From CAG-103 sp963627135 (lineage in GTDB: Bacteria > Bacillota > Clostridia > Oscillospirales > Oscillospiraceae), in assembly GCA_963627135.1 (NCBI GenBank), contig CAVFZY010000035.1:94210-158209 (forward strand): DNA of 64,000 bases, in the 5' to 3' direction. The number at the start of each line of letters is the position of its first letter. Positions within the stretch are counted from its first letter, which is position 1. The position numbers were made by a program, and so were the translations under genes. Of the stretch, positions 1-9,252 are shown piece by piece. The notes under the pieces are model-generated. The model was not told where the DNA came from and ran no database searches. It saw nothing but the letters and a program-made list of their open reading frames with translations.

Positions 1-1
1 A

Positions 2-454
2 CGGCGGCTGGGCAAGTCGCAGTCGGCCGTGGCGAACAAGCTCCGCCTGCTGCGTCTGCCGGAGGATGTGCTCAACGCCATGCGCAACGCCGGGCTTACC
101 GAGCGGCACGGCCGCGCGCTGCTGCGCCTCGAAACCCCGGCCGAGCAGCGCGCGGCGCTGGCCTACATCCTCAGTCGTGACCTGAACGTCGCCGCGACGG
201 ACGCCTACATCGAGCGCCTGCTCGAGGCCAAGACCGCGCCCGAGGGCGAGCAGCAGAAGACCTTCATCCTCAAGGACGTGCGCGTGTTTCTCAACACGAT
301 CTCGCACAGCCTCGACCTCATGAAGCAGGGCGGCATCGACGCCGGTATGCACCGGCAGGAGACGGATGAGGCGCTTATCCTGACGATCAACATCCCCAAG
401 GCGCGGCGCAGAGAGCCGGCGCCGAAACAGGGCGAGCCCGTACCGGTCGGGTAA
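2..454 (+). CDS. noc: Noc/ParB family DNA-binding protein, C-terminal part (5' end outside window)
   Basis: The reading frame is open from the first bases of the window, so this is a truncated gene of about 150 residues. It begins inside the ParB/Noc helix-turn-helix (GKSQSAVANKLRLLRLP), followed by the family motif TERHGRALLRL and the ring-closing helix region (LNVAATDAYIERLL). The C-terminal part with FLNTISHSLDLMKQGGI resembles nucleoid occlusion proteins more than Spo0J. Such proteins bind palindromic chromosomal sites, either to block division over the nucleoid (Noc) or to drive segregation (ParB). The N-terminal CTP-binding part is missing here. Noc rather than ParB is a judgement from the recognition-helix region only. 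Confidence 0.8.
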   Translation, partial: RRLGKSQSAVANKLRLLRLPEDVLNAMRNAGLTERHGRALLRLETPAEQRAALAYILSRDLNVAATDAYIERLLEAKTAPEGEQQKTFILKDVRVFLNTISHSLDLMKQGGIDAGMHRQETDEALILTINIPKARRREPAPKQGEPVPVG

Positions 455-470
455 AAAAATCGCGCAGTGC

Positions 471-499
471 TTGACAGCGGCGCGGCGGCTTCCTATACT
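471..499 (+). promoter_or_regulatory. Sigma-A type promoter for the flavodoxin gene
   Basis: TTGACA at 471-476 and TATACT at 494-499 are separated by 17 bp, close to the vegetative consensus. The start codon at 550 follows about 50 bp downstream, with AAAGGAGG just ahead of it. Confidence 0.8.
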
Positions 500-549
500 C
501 TTACATAAAGAGGGGACCGCCCGGCAGGGCGGACAAAGGAGGCCGCTGC

Positions 550-1035
550 ATGAAAACGCTGATCCTGTTTGCCTCGCGCTACGGCGCGACGGAGGAGATC
601 GCCTATATGCTCAAGAGCGCCGTTGGCGGCGACGTGACGGTGCGCAATATCCGCGAGCGCGGCATCACGCTCGCGGGGTACGACACGGTCATCATCGGCA
701 GCTGTGTATATATGTTCAAGCTCGACCGGCACATCCAGCACTTCCTGCGCCGGAACGAAAAGGCGCTCATGGGCAAGCGCCTCGGCCTGTACCTGTGCTG
801 CTACACCATGCCCGGTACGGAGGGATATCTGGAGCACTTTTTCTCGCCGGAGCTGCTCGCGCACGCGGCCGCGAAGGACATTCTCGGCGGCAAGATGCAG
901 TATGGGAAGATGAGCTATGCCTACAAGCAGCTCTTCGGCGCGCTGATGACATCGCCGCAGTACCGCACGCAGTATGTCGAGCCGAAGCTCGACATCGCGC
1001 GCATCGACGCCTTTGCCGCCGCCATGCGCGGTTGA
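550..1035 (+). CDS. Flavodoxin-domain protein
   Basis: 161 residues. The N-terminus MKTLILFASRYGATEEIA is the flavodoxin phosphate-binding loop (T/S-x-x-G-x-T type) after the first beta strand. VIIGSCVYMFKLDRHIQHFL matches the second FMN-contacting loop seen in HemG/flavodoxin_5 type proteins. It would be a cytoplasmic FMN protein involved in single-electron transfer; the partner is unknown. The gene stands alone between its own promoter and a terminator. An AAAGGAGG ribosome site lies directly upstream of the chosen ATG. Protoporphyrinogen oxidase (HemG) activity is possible from the family but not supported by any neighbouring haem gene. Confidence 0.8.
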   Translation: MKTLILFASRYGATEEIAYMLKSAVGGDVTVRNIRERGITLAGYDTVIIGSCVYMFKLDRHIQHFLRRNEKALMGKRLGLYLCCYTMPGTEGYLEHFFSPELLAHAAAKDILGGKMQYGKMSYAYKQLFGALMTSPQYRTQYVEPKLDIARIDAFAAAMRG

Positions 1036-1047
1036 GCGGCGCGGCAG

Positions 1048-1096
1048 AAAAAAATCACCCGCATCCAGACCGGATGCGGGTGATTTTCCGTTTTTA
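1048..1096. terminator. Bidirectional terminator between the flavodoxin gene and carB-dapF
   Basis: A 16-bp inverted repeat (1051-1066 with 1072-1087, core CACCCGCATCC) is flanked by A-rich and T-rich runs on both sides. It can end transcription from both converging genes. Confidence 0.85.
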
Positions 1097-1101
1097 GGGT
1101 C

Positions 1102-4100
1102 TCAGTACGTGGTCACGCCGGTGAAGGCGAGCGCGGCGTTGCCGGTCAGGCGCACGCCGTCGTCGTCATAGGTGACGATCAGGTCGCCGCCGCTGACCTT
1201 GACGGTGACGGGTTCGCCCTTCGGGCACAGGCCGGTTTCCGCGGCGGCCACTACGGCCGCGCACGCGCCGGTGCCGCAGGCGCGGGTTTCTCCGTTGCCG
1301 CGCTCCCAGACGCGCATCTTGATCGTCGTGCGGTTGACGACGCGGATGAACTCCGTGTTCGTGCGCGCGGGGAAGATGTCCGCGTGCTCAAACTGCGGTC
1401 CGAGGCGCGCGACGTCCACCTCATCCACGCGGTCGGCAAAGACGACGCAGTGGGGGTTGCCCATCGAGAGGCACGTGATGCGGTATTCCCCGCCGGCGAT
1501 GGTCACCGGCCGGTCGATCACGCGCGGGCCCGCGAGCGTCACGGGTACGGCCTCGGGCTGAAACGCGGGCTTGCCCATGTCGACCGTCACGAGGCCGACC
1601 GTGCCGAAGCGCGTGTACAGGTGCAGCCGGTGCACGAGGCCGCCGGCCTCGATCGTGAGATCGTCGCGCGGCACGATGCCGTTGTCGTACAGGTACTTGG
1701 CCACGCAGCGGATGGCGTTGCCGCCCATGCCGCCGGCGCTGCCGTCGCGGTTGAAGACGCGCATTTTTGCGTCGGCCACGTCGCTGTGCTCGATGAGCAC
1801 GATACCGTAGCCGCCGATGCCGCGGTGGCGCGAGCAGAGCGGGATGCACAGCGACTCGGGGCAGGTGATGTGCCCGTCAAAGTTCTCAACGTAGATATAG
1901 TCGTCGCCGGTGGCCTGCATTTTCGCAAACTTCAGGCTCTGGCGCTCGGTGCGCATGTGGTTGATGTCCACGAGCTCGGTGTTGCGCTCGTTGTAGCGGC
2001 TGGCGATGATGTCCGCCAGGGCGTTGGCCGTGTCGAGCGAGGTGAAGCACGGGATGCCGAGCTGCAGCGCGCGGCGGTGCAGGGCGATGTAATCGTCCAT
2101 GGTCGCGTCCTTGAGCGCGCCGGTGTAGACGATGTAGTCGATGCAGCCGCTCTCGAGCAGGGCGAAGGCGCGGTCGCTCTCGTGGATGCCGCCGACGGTC
2201 ACGACGTCGATGCCGAGGCGCGCGATGGCGGCAGCGGTCTCCTCGGTCGCGTAGAGGGCAAAGTGCAGGTCGTCGAGCTTCTTGGCCAGCGACACGATCT
2301 CACCGAGGTCGTGCGTGTCCACGCTCACGAACACGCCGTGGCGGCCGTCCGGGTGCTGGCCGACGACCATGCCAGCCGAGGTCAGGCCCTTGAACAGCGC
2401 CTCCTGCATCGTCTTGCCGAGACCGAGCACCTCGCCCGTGGACTTCATCTCCGGGCCGAGGTAGGCGTTGACATCGCCGAGCTTTTCAAACGAGAATACC
2501 GGCACCTTGACCGCGTAATACGGCGGGATGGGGTGCAGGCCGGTGCCGTAGCCGAGGCTCCCCAGCGGCGCGCCGAGCATGACGCGCGCCGCCACGTCCA
2601 CCATCGGCACGCCCGTGACCTTGCTGATATACGGCACGGTGCGCGAGGCGCGGGGGTTGACCTCGATGACGTAGAGCTCGTTTTCCCAGATGAGGTACTG
2701 GATGTTCACAAGCCCCTTCGTGCCGAGCGCGAGGGCGAGCTTGCGCGAGCTGTCCACGATCTTCTCCGTCATCATGTCGTTGAGGTTGTACGGCGGGTAG
2801 ACGGCGATGGAGTCGCCGCTGTGCACGCCGGCGCGCTCGATGTGCTCCATGATGCCGGGGATGAGCACGTCCGTACCGTCGGAGATGACGTCCACCTCCA
2901 GCTCCGTGCCCATCATGTACTTGTCCACGAGCACGGGGTTGTCGATGCCCTGCGCGAGGATGCGCTGCATATACGTCGTGACCTCGGCGTCGTCGTGGAC
3001 GATCTTCATGTTCTGGCCGCCGATGACGTACGACGGGCGCAGCAGCACGGGGTAGCCGAGCGTCTGCGCGGCGTGCAGGGCCTCGGGCAGCGTCTGCACG
3101 CCCATGCCCTTCGGGCGCGAGATGTGGAAGCGCTCGAGCAGCTTGTCAAACCGCTCGCGGTCCTCGGCGATGTCGATGCCCTCGGCCGATGTGCCGAGGA
3201 TGCGGATGCCGTGGCGGTCGAGCGTCTGCGTGAGTGCGATGGCGGTCTGGCCGCCGAAGGCGACCACGACGCCGACGGGCTGCTCCACGTCAATGATCTG
3301 CAGCACGTCCTCGGCCGTGAGCGGCTCGAAATACAGCCGGTCGGCGGTGTCGTAGTCCGTGGAGACGGTCTCGGGGTTGTTGTTGACGATGACGACGTCA
3401 TAGCCCATGGCCTTGAGCGTCCACACGCAGTGGACGGACGAATAGTCAAACTCGATGCCCTGGCCGATGCGGATCGGCCCGGAGCCGAGCACCATGACGA
3501 CGGGCTTGCCGCTGCGCGGGAAGGTGCGCGCCTCGCAGCGCGCGTCCGCGCTGGCGTAGAAATACGGGGTCTGCGCGTCGAACTCGGCGGCGCAGGTATC
3601 GACCATCTTGTAGCCCGCGCGGAAGGGGGGCAGCGTTTCGCTGCCGGACAGGCGCCGCAGCGCCGCGTCCGGATAGCCGAGGTGCTTGCCGCGCTGATAG
3701 CTTTCCGGCGTTAGACCGCTTTGAATGCTCGCCTCATAGTCCACAAGGTTTTGCAGCCGGGACAAAAACCAGCGGTCGATGCGGGTAATGTCGTGAATTT
3801 CGTCGATGGACACGCCGCTGCACAGCGCCTCAAAAACGGTGAACAGGCGGTGATCGTCGCAGTCGGCGAGCCGGTCGCGCACCGGGCGGTCGGACAGCGG
3901 TTTGGCGTGCAGCGTGTCGAGATGGATCTCGGCGCCGCGCACGGCCTTGAGCAGCGCGCTTTCAAAGTTCGTGCCGATGGCCATGACCTCGCCGGTGGCC
4001 TTCATCTGCGTGCCGAGGCGGCGGGACGCGCCGACGAACTTGTCAAATGGCCACTTGGGGAACTTCACAACGACGTAGTCCAGCGCGGGCTCGAAGCAGG

Positions 4101-5130
4101 CGCAGGTCTTGCCGGTGATGTCGTTTTGAATTTCGTCGAGCGTGTAGCCGAGGGCAATCTTCGTCGTGATCTTCGCGATCGGGTAGCCGGTCGCCTTCGA
4201 CGCGAGCGCCGACGAACGCGATACGCGGGGGTTGACCTCGATGACGGCATACTCAAAGCTGTCGGGATTGAGCGCAAACTGGCAGTTGCAGCCGCCGACG
4301 ATGTCGAGCGCGGAGATGATGTTCAGCGCCGCGCTGCGCAGCATCTGAAACTCCTTGTCCGAGAGCGTCAGCGCCGGGGCGACGACGATGCTGTCGCCGG
4401 TGTGCACGCCGACGGGGTCGAAGTTTTCCATGCTGCACACGGCAATGACGTTGCCGGCGCTGTCGCGCATGGTCTCAAACTCAATCTCTTTCCAGCCGTA
4501 GATATAGCGCTCGACGAGGATCTGCGTGATCGGGGATGCGTCGAGGCCCGTCTGCGCGACGAGGCCGAGCTCCTCCGGGCTGTAGGCCACGCCGCCGCCC
4601 GCGCCGCCGAGCGTGAACGCCGGGCGGATGATGACGGGGTAGCCGATGCTGTCGGCGACCTCCAGCGCCTCCGCCACGGTGTTCGCGATGCCGGAGGGGA
4701 TGGTCGGCTCGCCGATGGCGGCCATGGTCTCCTTGAAAAGCTCGCGGTCCTCGGCCTTGTCGATGGCCTCCGCGTTCGTGCCGATGAGGCGGACGTTGTG
4801 CTGCTGCAAAAAGCCCTCCTTGTCGAGCTCCATCGCGAGCGTCAGGCCCGTCTGGCCACCGAGTCCGGCGAGGAGACTGTCGGGCTGCTCCTTTTCGATG
4901 ATGCGCTTGACGGAGGTCAGCGTGAGCGGCTCGAGATAAATTTCGTCCGCGAGGGCCTTGTCGGTCATGATCGTCGCGGGGTTGGAGTTGACGAGCACGA
5001 CGTTCACGCCTGCGTCGTGCAGCACGCGGCACGCCTGCGCGCCGGCATAGTCGAACTCCGCCGCCTGACCGATCACGATCGGGCCGGAGCCGATGACCAT
5101 GACTTTGCGGATGCTGGTATCAATCGGCAT
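1102..5130 (-). CDS. carB-dapF: Carbamoyl-phosphate synthase large subunit fused to diaminopimelate epimerase
   Basis: One uninterrupted frame of 1342 residues. Residues 1 to about 1058 are a full CarB: two ATP-grasp halves, each with a pre-ATP-grasp start (VMVIGSGPIVIGQAAEFDYA; VMVLGSGPIRIGQGIEFDYS), and a C-terminal MGS-like allosteric domain (about 930-1050). Residues 1059-1342 are a complete DapF (KFAKMQATGDDYIYV). Both catalytic cysteines are present, C1142 in GNAIRC and C1285 in ERGNGETRACGTGACA. The usual separate proteins are about 1070 and 275 residues, so neither part is shortened. CarB makes carbamoyl phosphate for arginine and pyrimidines; DapF converts LL- to meso-diaminopimelate for lysine and cell wall. 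The ATG at residue 1059 has no clear ribosome site. The start overlaps the carA end by 11 bp. Confidence 0.95.
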   Translation of the reverse strand: MPIDTSIRKVMVIGSGPIVIGQAAEFDYAGAQACRVLHDAGVNVVLVNSNPATIMTDKALADEIYLEPLTLTSVKRIIEKEQPDSLLAGLGGQTGLTLAMELDKEGFLQQHNVRLIGTNAEAIDKAEDRELFKETMAAIGEPTIPSGIANTVAEALEVADSIGYPVIIRPAFTLGGAGGGVAYSPEELGLVAQTGLDASPITQILVERYIYGWKEIEFETMRDSAGNVIAVCSMENFDPVGVHTGDSIVVAPALTLSDKEFQMLRSAALNIISALDIVGGCNCQFALNPDSFEYAVIEVNPRVSRSSALASKATGYPIAKITTKIALGYTLDEIQNDITGKTCACFEPALDYVVVKFPKWPFDKFVGASRRLGTQMKATGEVMAIGTNFESALLKAVRGAEIHLDTLHAKPLSDRPVRDRLADCDDHRLFTVFEALCSGVSIDEIHDITRIDRWFLSRLQNLVDYEASIQSGLTPESYQRGKHLGYPDAALRRLSGSETLPPFRAGYKMVDTCAAEFDAQTPYFYASADARCEARTFPRSGKPVVMVLGSGPIRIGQGIEFDYSSVHCVWTLKAMGYDVVIVNNNPETVSTDYDTADRLYFEPLTAEDVLQIIDVEQPVGVVVAFGGQTAIALTQTLDRHGIRILGTSAEGIDIAEDRERFDKLLERFHISRPKGMGVQTLPEALHAAQTLGYPVLLRPSYVIGGQNMKIVHDDAEVTTYMQRILAQGIDNPVLVDKYMMGTELEVDVISDGTDVLIPGIMEHIERAGVHSGDSIAVYPPYNLNDMMTEKIVDSSRKLALALGTKGLVNIQYLIWENELYVIEVNPRASRTVPYISKVTGVPMVDVAARVMLGAPLGSLGYGTGLHPIPPYYAVKVPVFSFEKLGDVNAYLGPEMKSTGEVLGLGKTMQEALFKGLTSAGMVVGQHPDGRHGVFVSVDTHDLGEIVSLAKKLDDLHFALYATEETAAAIARLGIDVVTVGGIHESDRAFALLESGCIDYIVYTGALKDATMDDYIALHRRALQLGIPCFTSLDTANALADIIASRYNERNTELVDINHMRTERQSLKFAKMQATGDDYIYVENFDGHITCPESLCIPLCSRHRGIGGYGIVLIEHSDVADAKMRVFNRDGSAGGMGGNAIRCVAKYLYDNGIVPRDDLTIEAGGLVHRLHLYTRFGTVGLVTVDMGKPAFQPEAVPVTLAGPRVIDRPVTIAGGEYRITCLSMGNPHCVVFADRVDEVDVARLGPQFEHADIFPARTNTEFIRVVNRTTIKMRVWERGNGETRACGTGACAAVVAAAETGLCPKGEPVTVKVSGGDLIVTYDDDGVRLTGNAALAFTGVTTY

Positions 5131-6187
5131 GGTGCGTACCTCCCATCAGGTCACAGAATCGGTCGAAGAGAAAGGCCGTGTCGTGCGGGCCCGAGCACGC
5201 CTCGGGGTGAAACTGCACGGAAAAGGCCTGCAGGTCGGGGTAGTCCACGCCTTCGCACGTGCCGTCGTTGGCGTTGACGTAGCGGATGACGCCGGTTTTC
5301 ACACTCTCGGGCACGACGGCGTAGCCATGGTTCTGGCTGGTGAGGAACGTGCGCGTGCCGCACACGTCGCGCGCCGGCTGGTTCACGCCGCGGTGGCCAT
5401 ACTTGAGCTTCACGGTGCTGCCGCCCTGCGCCAGCGCCATGAGCTGGTGGCCGAGGCAGATGCCGAACATCGGGATGCGGCCGAAGAGCCTGGCGATCTC
5501 CGCGATCTGGCCGACGTTGTCCGTCGGGTCGCCGGGGCCATTGGAGAGCATGACGCCGTCATACCCGGCGGCGAGGATGTCTTCCGCCTTGGCAGAGCAG
5601 GGCAGCACCGTCACGGCGCAGCCACGGCGGCAGAGCTCGCGCGCGATGTTGCGCTTCGCGCCGTAGTCGATGAGCGCCACGCGGTGCAGCACATCGCCCT
5701 CCGGCCGGAGGGTGTAGCTTTCCGGCGTCGTCACCTGCGGCACGGGGTCCGTGATGCGGTAGGCGCGCAGGGGCGCGAGATCGTCCGGCACCGTGTCGCA
5801 GATGGCGGCGTTCATGGTGCCGGCCTCGCGCAGGATGCGCGTGACGGCGCGGGTGTCGATGCCGGCGATGCCGGGGATGTGGTTGGCTTTCAAAAACGCG
5901 TCGAGCGTTTCCTCGCACCGGAAGTTCGACGGCGTGGTGCACTGCTCGCGCACGACGTAGCCGCGCACGCAGCACTTGCCCTCAAAATCGGCCGGGATGA
6001 TGCCGTAGTTGCCGATGAGCGGGAATGTCTGCAGCACGATCTGGCCGCAGTAGCTCGGGTCCGTGAGCGTTTCAATGTAGCCGTTCATGCCGGTGGTGAA
6101 CACCAGCTCGCCCACCGTGTCGCACGGTGCGCCGAAAGCGAGGCCTGCAAAGACCTCGCCGTTTTCGAGTACCAGATATCGCTTCAT
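5120..6187 (-). CDS. carA: Carbamoyl-phosphate synthase small (glutaminase) subunit
   Basis: 355 residues, normal for CarA. The N-terminal domain begins MKRYLVLENGEVFAGLAFG and includes the TGMNGYIETLTDPSY motif. The C-terminal class I glutamine amidotransferase domain carries the nucleophile in MFGICLGHQL and the His/Glu pair in VQFHPEA. It hydrolyses glutamine and channels ammonia to CarB. The start overlaps the argF stop as ATGA, and its end overlaps carB by 11 bp, so translation of the three genes is probably coupled. Position inside an arg operon suggests it serves arginine synthesis, though pyrimidine synthesis may draw on the same enzyme. Confidence 0.97.
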   Translation of the reverse strand: MKRYLVLENGEVFAGLAFGAPCDTVGELVFTTGMNGYIETLTDPSYCGQIVLQTFPLIGNYGIIPADFEGKCCVRGYVVREQCTTPSNFRCEETLDAFLKANHIPGIAGIDTRAVTRILREAGTMNAAICDTVPDDLAPLRAYRITDPVPQVTTPESYTLRPEGDVLHRVALIDYGAKRNIARELCRRGCAVTVLPCSAKAEDILAAGYDGVMLSNGPGDPTDNVGQIAEIARLFGRIPMFGICLGHQLMALAQGGSTVKLKYGHRGVNQPARDVCGTRTFLTSQNHGYAVVPESVKTGVIRYVNANDGTCEGVDYPDLQAFSVQFHPEACSGPHDTAFLFDRFCDLMGGTHHAD

Positions 6188-7182
6188 AGCTCGATCTCCG
6201 CAAGCGTCGCCGCCATGACGGCCTTGATGGTGTGCATGCGGTTTTCGGCCTCCTGGAACACGACCGACTGCGCGCTTTCAAACACGTCGTCCGTGACCTC
6301 CATGGCCTCGCGGCCGAAGCGCGTGCACATCTCGTTGCCGATGGCGGTCTTTTTGTCGTGATATGCCGGCAGACAGTGCATGAAGATGGCGTCGGGGTCG
6401 GCCTTGGCCATGAGCGCCGCGTTGACCTGATACGGCGCGAGCGCGGCAATGCGCTCGGCCCAGACGGACGCGGGCTCGCCCATGGAGACCCAGATGTCGG
6501 TATAGATCACGTTCGCGCCCTGCACGGCCGCGGCGGGGTCGGAGATAAAGTCGAGCGTCGCGCCCGTCTGCGCCGCGATGGCCTGACATGCGGCGACGAG
6601 CTGCGCATCTGGGAAATAGCCCTCGGGCGCGCAGGCCGTGAAGTGCATGCCCATCTTCGCGCAGCCGACCATGAGGGAGTTGCCCATGTTGAAGCGCGCG
6701 TCGCCCATGTAGACGAGGTGGATGTTCTCCAGCGAGCCGAAGTGCTCCCGGATGGTCAGGAAGTCTGCGAGGATCTGCGTCGGGTGAAATTCATCCGTCA
6801 GGCCGTTCCAGACCGGGACGGAGGCGTACTGCGCCAGCTCCTCGACGATGCACTGGCCGAAGCCGCGGTACTCAATGCCGTCGAACATGCCCGAGAGCAC
6901 GCGCGCCGTGTCGGCGATGCTCTCCTTCTTGCCGATCTGCGAGCCGGTGGAGTCGAGATACGTGCTGCCCATGCCCAGGTCGTGCGCCGCGACCTCGAAG
7001 CTGCTGCGCGTGCGCGTGCTCGTCTTTTCAAAGATGAGCGCGACGTTCTTGCCCTCGCACAGGCGGTGCGGGATACCGGCCTTCTTTTCGCTCTTGAGCT
7101 GGGCAGCGAGCCGGAGCAGGTAGTCGATCTGCTCGGGCGTGTAGTCGAGCAGCTTGAGAAAATCGTTGCCTTTGAGATTCAT
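6184..7182 (-). CDS. argF: Ornithine carbamoyltransferase
   Basis: 332 residues, typical length. The carbamoyl-phosphate motif STRTR is in FEKTSTRTRSSFEVAA, HPTQILADF is in the middle, and the ornithine-binding HCLPAYH is near the C-terminus. It condenses ornithine with carbamoyl phosphate to give citrulline in the cytoplasm. The frame stays open well upstream into argD, but the ATG at 7182 has AAGGAGG just ahead and starts the conserved sequence (MNLKGNDFLKLLDYTPEQ). The gene lies 14 bp after argD and overlaps carA by 4 bp, so its carbamoyl-phosphate supplier follows directly. Confidence 0.96.
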   Translation of the reverse strand: MNLKGNDFLKLLDYTPEQIDYLLRLAAQLKSEKKAGIPHRLCEGKNVALIFEKTSTRTRSSFEVAAHDLGMGSTYLDSTGSQIGKKESIADTARVLSGMFDGIEYRGFGQCIVEELAQYASVPVWNGLTDEFHPTQILADFLTIREHFGSLENIHLVYMGDARFNMGNSLMVGCAKMGMHFTACAPEGYFPDAQLVAACQAIAAQTGATLDFISDPAAAVQGANVIYTDIWVSMGEPASVWAERIAALAPYQVNAALMAKADPDAIFMHCLPAYHDKKTAIGNEMCTRFGREAMEVTDDVFESAQSVVFQEAENRMHTIKAVMAATLAEIEL

Positions 7183-7196
7183 GTCGGTGTTCCTCC

Positions 7197-8363
7197 TTAT
7201 TCTCCGGCGCAGACGTCTTTGAGCACGCTGACCGCCTGCTCGAGCTGCGCCATGGGGATGTTGAGCGCCGGCAGCAGGCGCACCTTGTTCTTCGCCGAGA
7301 TGACGAGCACACCGCGCGCCATGCACGCCGCGATGACGTCCTTGACCGGGCGCTCCGGCTCCACGCCGAGCATCAGACCCAGACCCGTGACGCTCTTGAC
7401 GCCCTTGGCGCCGGTGAGAGAGCTGACGATGAAGTCGGACTTTTCCTGCACGGACTGCAGCAGCGGGCCGTCGAGCCGGTGCAGAATGCTCAGCGCGCCG
7501 GCGCAGCAGACGGGGTTTCCGCCGAAGGTGGAGCCGTGGCTGCCGGGGGTGAGCACGTCCTGCATCTTCTCGCCGAGCAGCGTTGCGCCCAGCGGCAGGC
7601 CGCCGCCGAGGCCCTTGGCCGTGGAGACAATGTCCGGCGTGATGCCGTAGTGCATGTAGCCATAGAGCTTGCCGCTGCGGCCGTTGCCGATCTGCACCTC
7701 GTCGCAGATGAGCAGAATGTCCTGCTCGGCGGCGAGCTGCGCCGCGCCCTTGACGAAGGCCTGCGTCAGCGGGATGACGCCGCCCTCGCCCTGCACGACC
7801 TCCATCATGATGGCGGCGCACTTGTGCGCGGCCACCTGCGCCTTGAGATCGTCAAGGTTATTCGCCTCGGCGTAGGCAAAGCCCTCCGTCAGCGGCAGAA
7901 AGTCGTGGTGGAACACGTCCTGCCCGGTCGCGGCGAGCGTCGTGATCGTGCGGCCGTGGAAGCTGTTTTTGAGCGTGATGATGGTGTGGTATTCCGGGCC
8001 CTTATGGTCGGCGGCGTACTTGCGCGCAGCCTTGATGGCGCACTCGTTGGCCTCAGCGCCGGAGTTGGAGAAGAAGACCTTCTTCATGCCGGTCTTTTCG
8101 CACAGCAGCTGCGCCAGCTGCGCGTCGGGCGCGGTGTAGTAGAGGTTCGAGGCGTGCTGCACGGTGCACAGCTGCTCGGTCACGGCGCGGATCCACGCGG
8201 GGTCGGCGATGCCGAAGCTGTTGACGGCGATGCCCGTCGCCATGTCGATATAGACCTTGCCGTCCGCGTCCCAGACGAGCGAGCCCTTGCCGCGCGCGAT
8301 CGTCACGGGGAAGCGGGCGTAGGTGTTGGCGATATAGGTACTGTCAAGTTGCGGAATGTTCAT
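7197..8363 (-). CDS. argD: Acetylornithine aminotransferase
   Basis: 388 residues from the ATG at 8363, which has AAGGAGG upstream; an upstream in-frame start would add an unconserved leader. It is a class III PLP aminotransferase: the cofactor region has FFSNSGAEANECAIKAARKY and the lysine motif is STAKGLGGGLPLGA. It converts N-acetylglutamate semialdehyde to N-acetylornithine, the fourth step of arginine synthesis. It overlaps the end of argB by 20 bp. ArgD enzymes often also serve as succinyldiaminopimelate aminotransferase, which is of interest because a dapF is fused at the end of this operon; that dual role is inference. Confidence 0.95.
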   Translation of the reverse strand: MNIPQLDSTYIANTYARFPVTIARGKGSLVWDADGKVYIDMATGIAVNSFGIADPAWIRAVTEQLCTVQHASNLYYTAPDAQLAQLLCEKTGMKKVFFSNSGAEANECAIKAARKYAADHKGPEYHTIITLKNSFHGRTITTLAATGQDVFHHDFLPLTEGFAYAEANNLDDLKAQVAAHKCAAIMMEVVQGEGGVIPLTQAFVKGAAQLAAEQDILLICDEVQIGNGRSGKLYGYMHYGITPDIVSTAKGLGGGLPLGATLLGEKMQDVLTPGSHGSTFGGNPVCCAGALSILHRLDGPLLQSVQEKSDFIVSSLTGAKGVKSVTGLGLMLGVEPERPVKDVIAACMARGVLVISAKNKVRLLPALNIPMAQLEQAVSVLKDVCAGE

Positions 8364-9234
8364 CTGTTTTTCCTCCTTGTCCGGCAACGAACATGGTGCC
8401 GATGCCTTCGTTTGTCAGCATTTCGATCAGGATGGCGTGCGGCACGCGGCCGTCGATGATAAAGACGCGGTGCACGCCCCAGCGGATGGCATCGATGCAG
8501 CAGGTCACCTTCGGCAGCATGCCGCCGTTGATGACGCCGGACTCCATGAGCGCGCACGCGTCCGCCGTGTGGATGACGGGGATGAGCGTACTCGGGTCGT
8601 CCCTGTCGCGCAGGATGCCGCTGATGTCGGTCATGGCGATGAGGCTCTCGGCGCCCAGCTCGCCCGCGATGCGCGCGGCCGCCGTGTCGGCGTTGATGTT
8701 GTAGACATGGCCCTGCGTGTCGCACCCGACGGTGGACACGACGGGGATGTAGCCCTTGTCGATCACGTCGAGGATGGGGCGCACGTCGACCTTCGTGATC
8801 TCGCCCACGTAGCCGAGACGTTCATCGCGCACACGCGCCTGGATCATCTGCCCGTCGATGCCGGACAGGCCGATCGCCCGGCCGCCCTTGTGGCCGATGA
8901 GGTTGACGAGCGTCTTGTTGATCTTTCCGGCGAGGACCATCTGCACGATGTCGGCCGTCTCCGCGTCCGTGACGCGCAGGCCGTCGATAAACTGCGTCTG
9001 CTTGCCGAGCCGTTCGAGCGTTTCCGTGATCTCCGGCCCGCCGCCGTGCACGAGCACGACCTTCACCCCGATGAGCGACAGCAGCACGATGTCGCGCATG
9101 ACGGAGTCTTTGAGCTTTTCGCTGATCATGGCGTTGCCGCCGTATTTGATGACAACGATCTTGCCGTTGTATTCCTGTATGTAGGGCAGCGCGTGGACGA
9201 GGACCTTTGCGCGCTGCGGATTCGTGATGTCCAT
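8344..9234 (-). CDS. argB: Acetylglutamate kinase
   Basis: 296 residues. It has the amino-acid kinase fold with the N-terminal KYGGNAM loop, VVLVHGGGPEI, and the C-terminal MTDISGIL and GGMLPKV segments that bind substrate and nucleotide. It phosphorylates N-acetylglutamate, the usual feedback-controlled step when the acetyl group is recycled by ArgJ, as is expected here. The gene lies 18 bp after argJ and overlaps argD by 20 bp. A GGAGG site precedes the ATG. Confidence 0.96.
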   Translation of the reverse strand: MDITNPQRAKVLVHALPYIQEYNGKIVVIKYGGNAMISEKLKDSVMRDIVLLSLIGVKVVLVHGGGPEITETLERLGKQTQFIDGLRVTDAETADIVQMVLAGKINKTLVNLIGHKGGRAIGLSGIDGQMIQARVRDERLGYVGEITKVDVRPILDVIDKGYIPVVSTVGCDTQGHVYNINADTAAARIAGELGAESLIAMTDISGILRDRDDPSTLIPVIHTADACALMESGVINGGMLPKVTCCIDAIRWGVHRVFIIDGRVPHAILIEMLTNEGIGTMFVAGQGGKTDEHSAT

Positions 9235-9252
9235 GATGGTGTTCCTCCGGGT

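Noticed and set aside
1950..1956. Separate translation start for dapF inside the carB-dapF frame (ATG at residue 1059).
   Set aside because: No Shine-Dalgarno sequence precedes it, and the frame has no stop between the two parts, so a fusion protein is the direct reading; leaky internal initiation cannot be excluded.
1384..3714. A very long open frame on the plus strand, antisense to carB, and similar ones opposite argJ, dnaE, rnfC and rny.
   Set aside because: High GC and codon bias leave the opposite strand free of stops. Their proteins are low-complexity (Val/Ala/Asp/His/Arg-rich), have no domain and no ribosome site, while the true genes on the other strand are certain.
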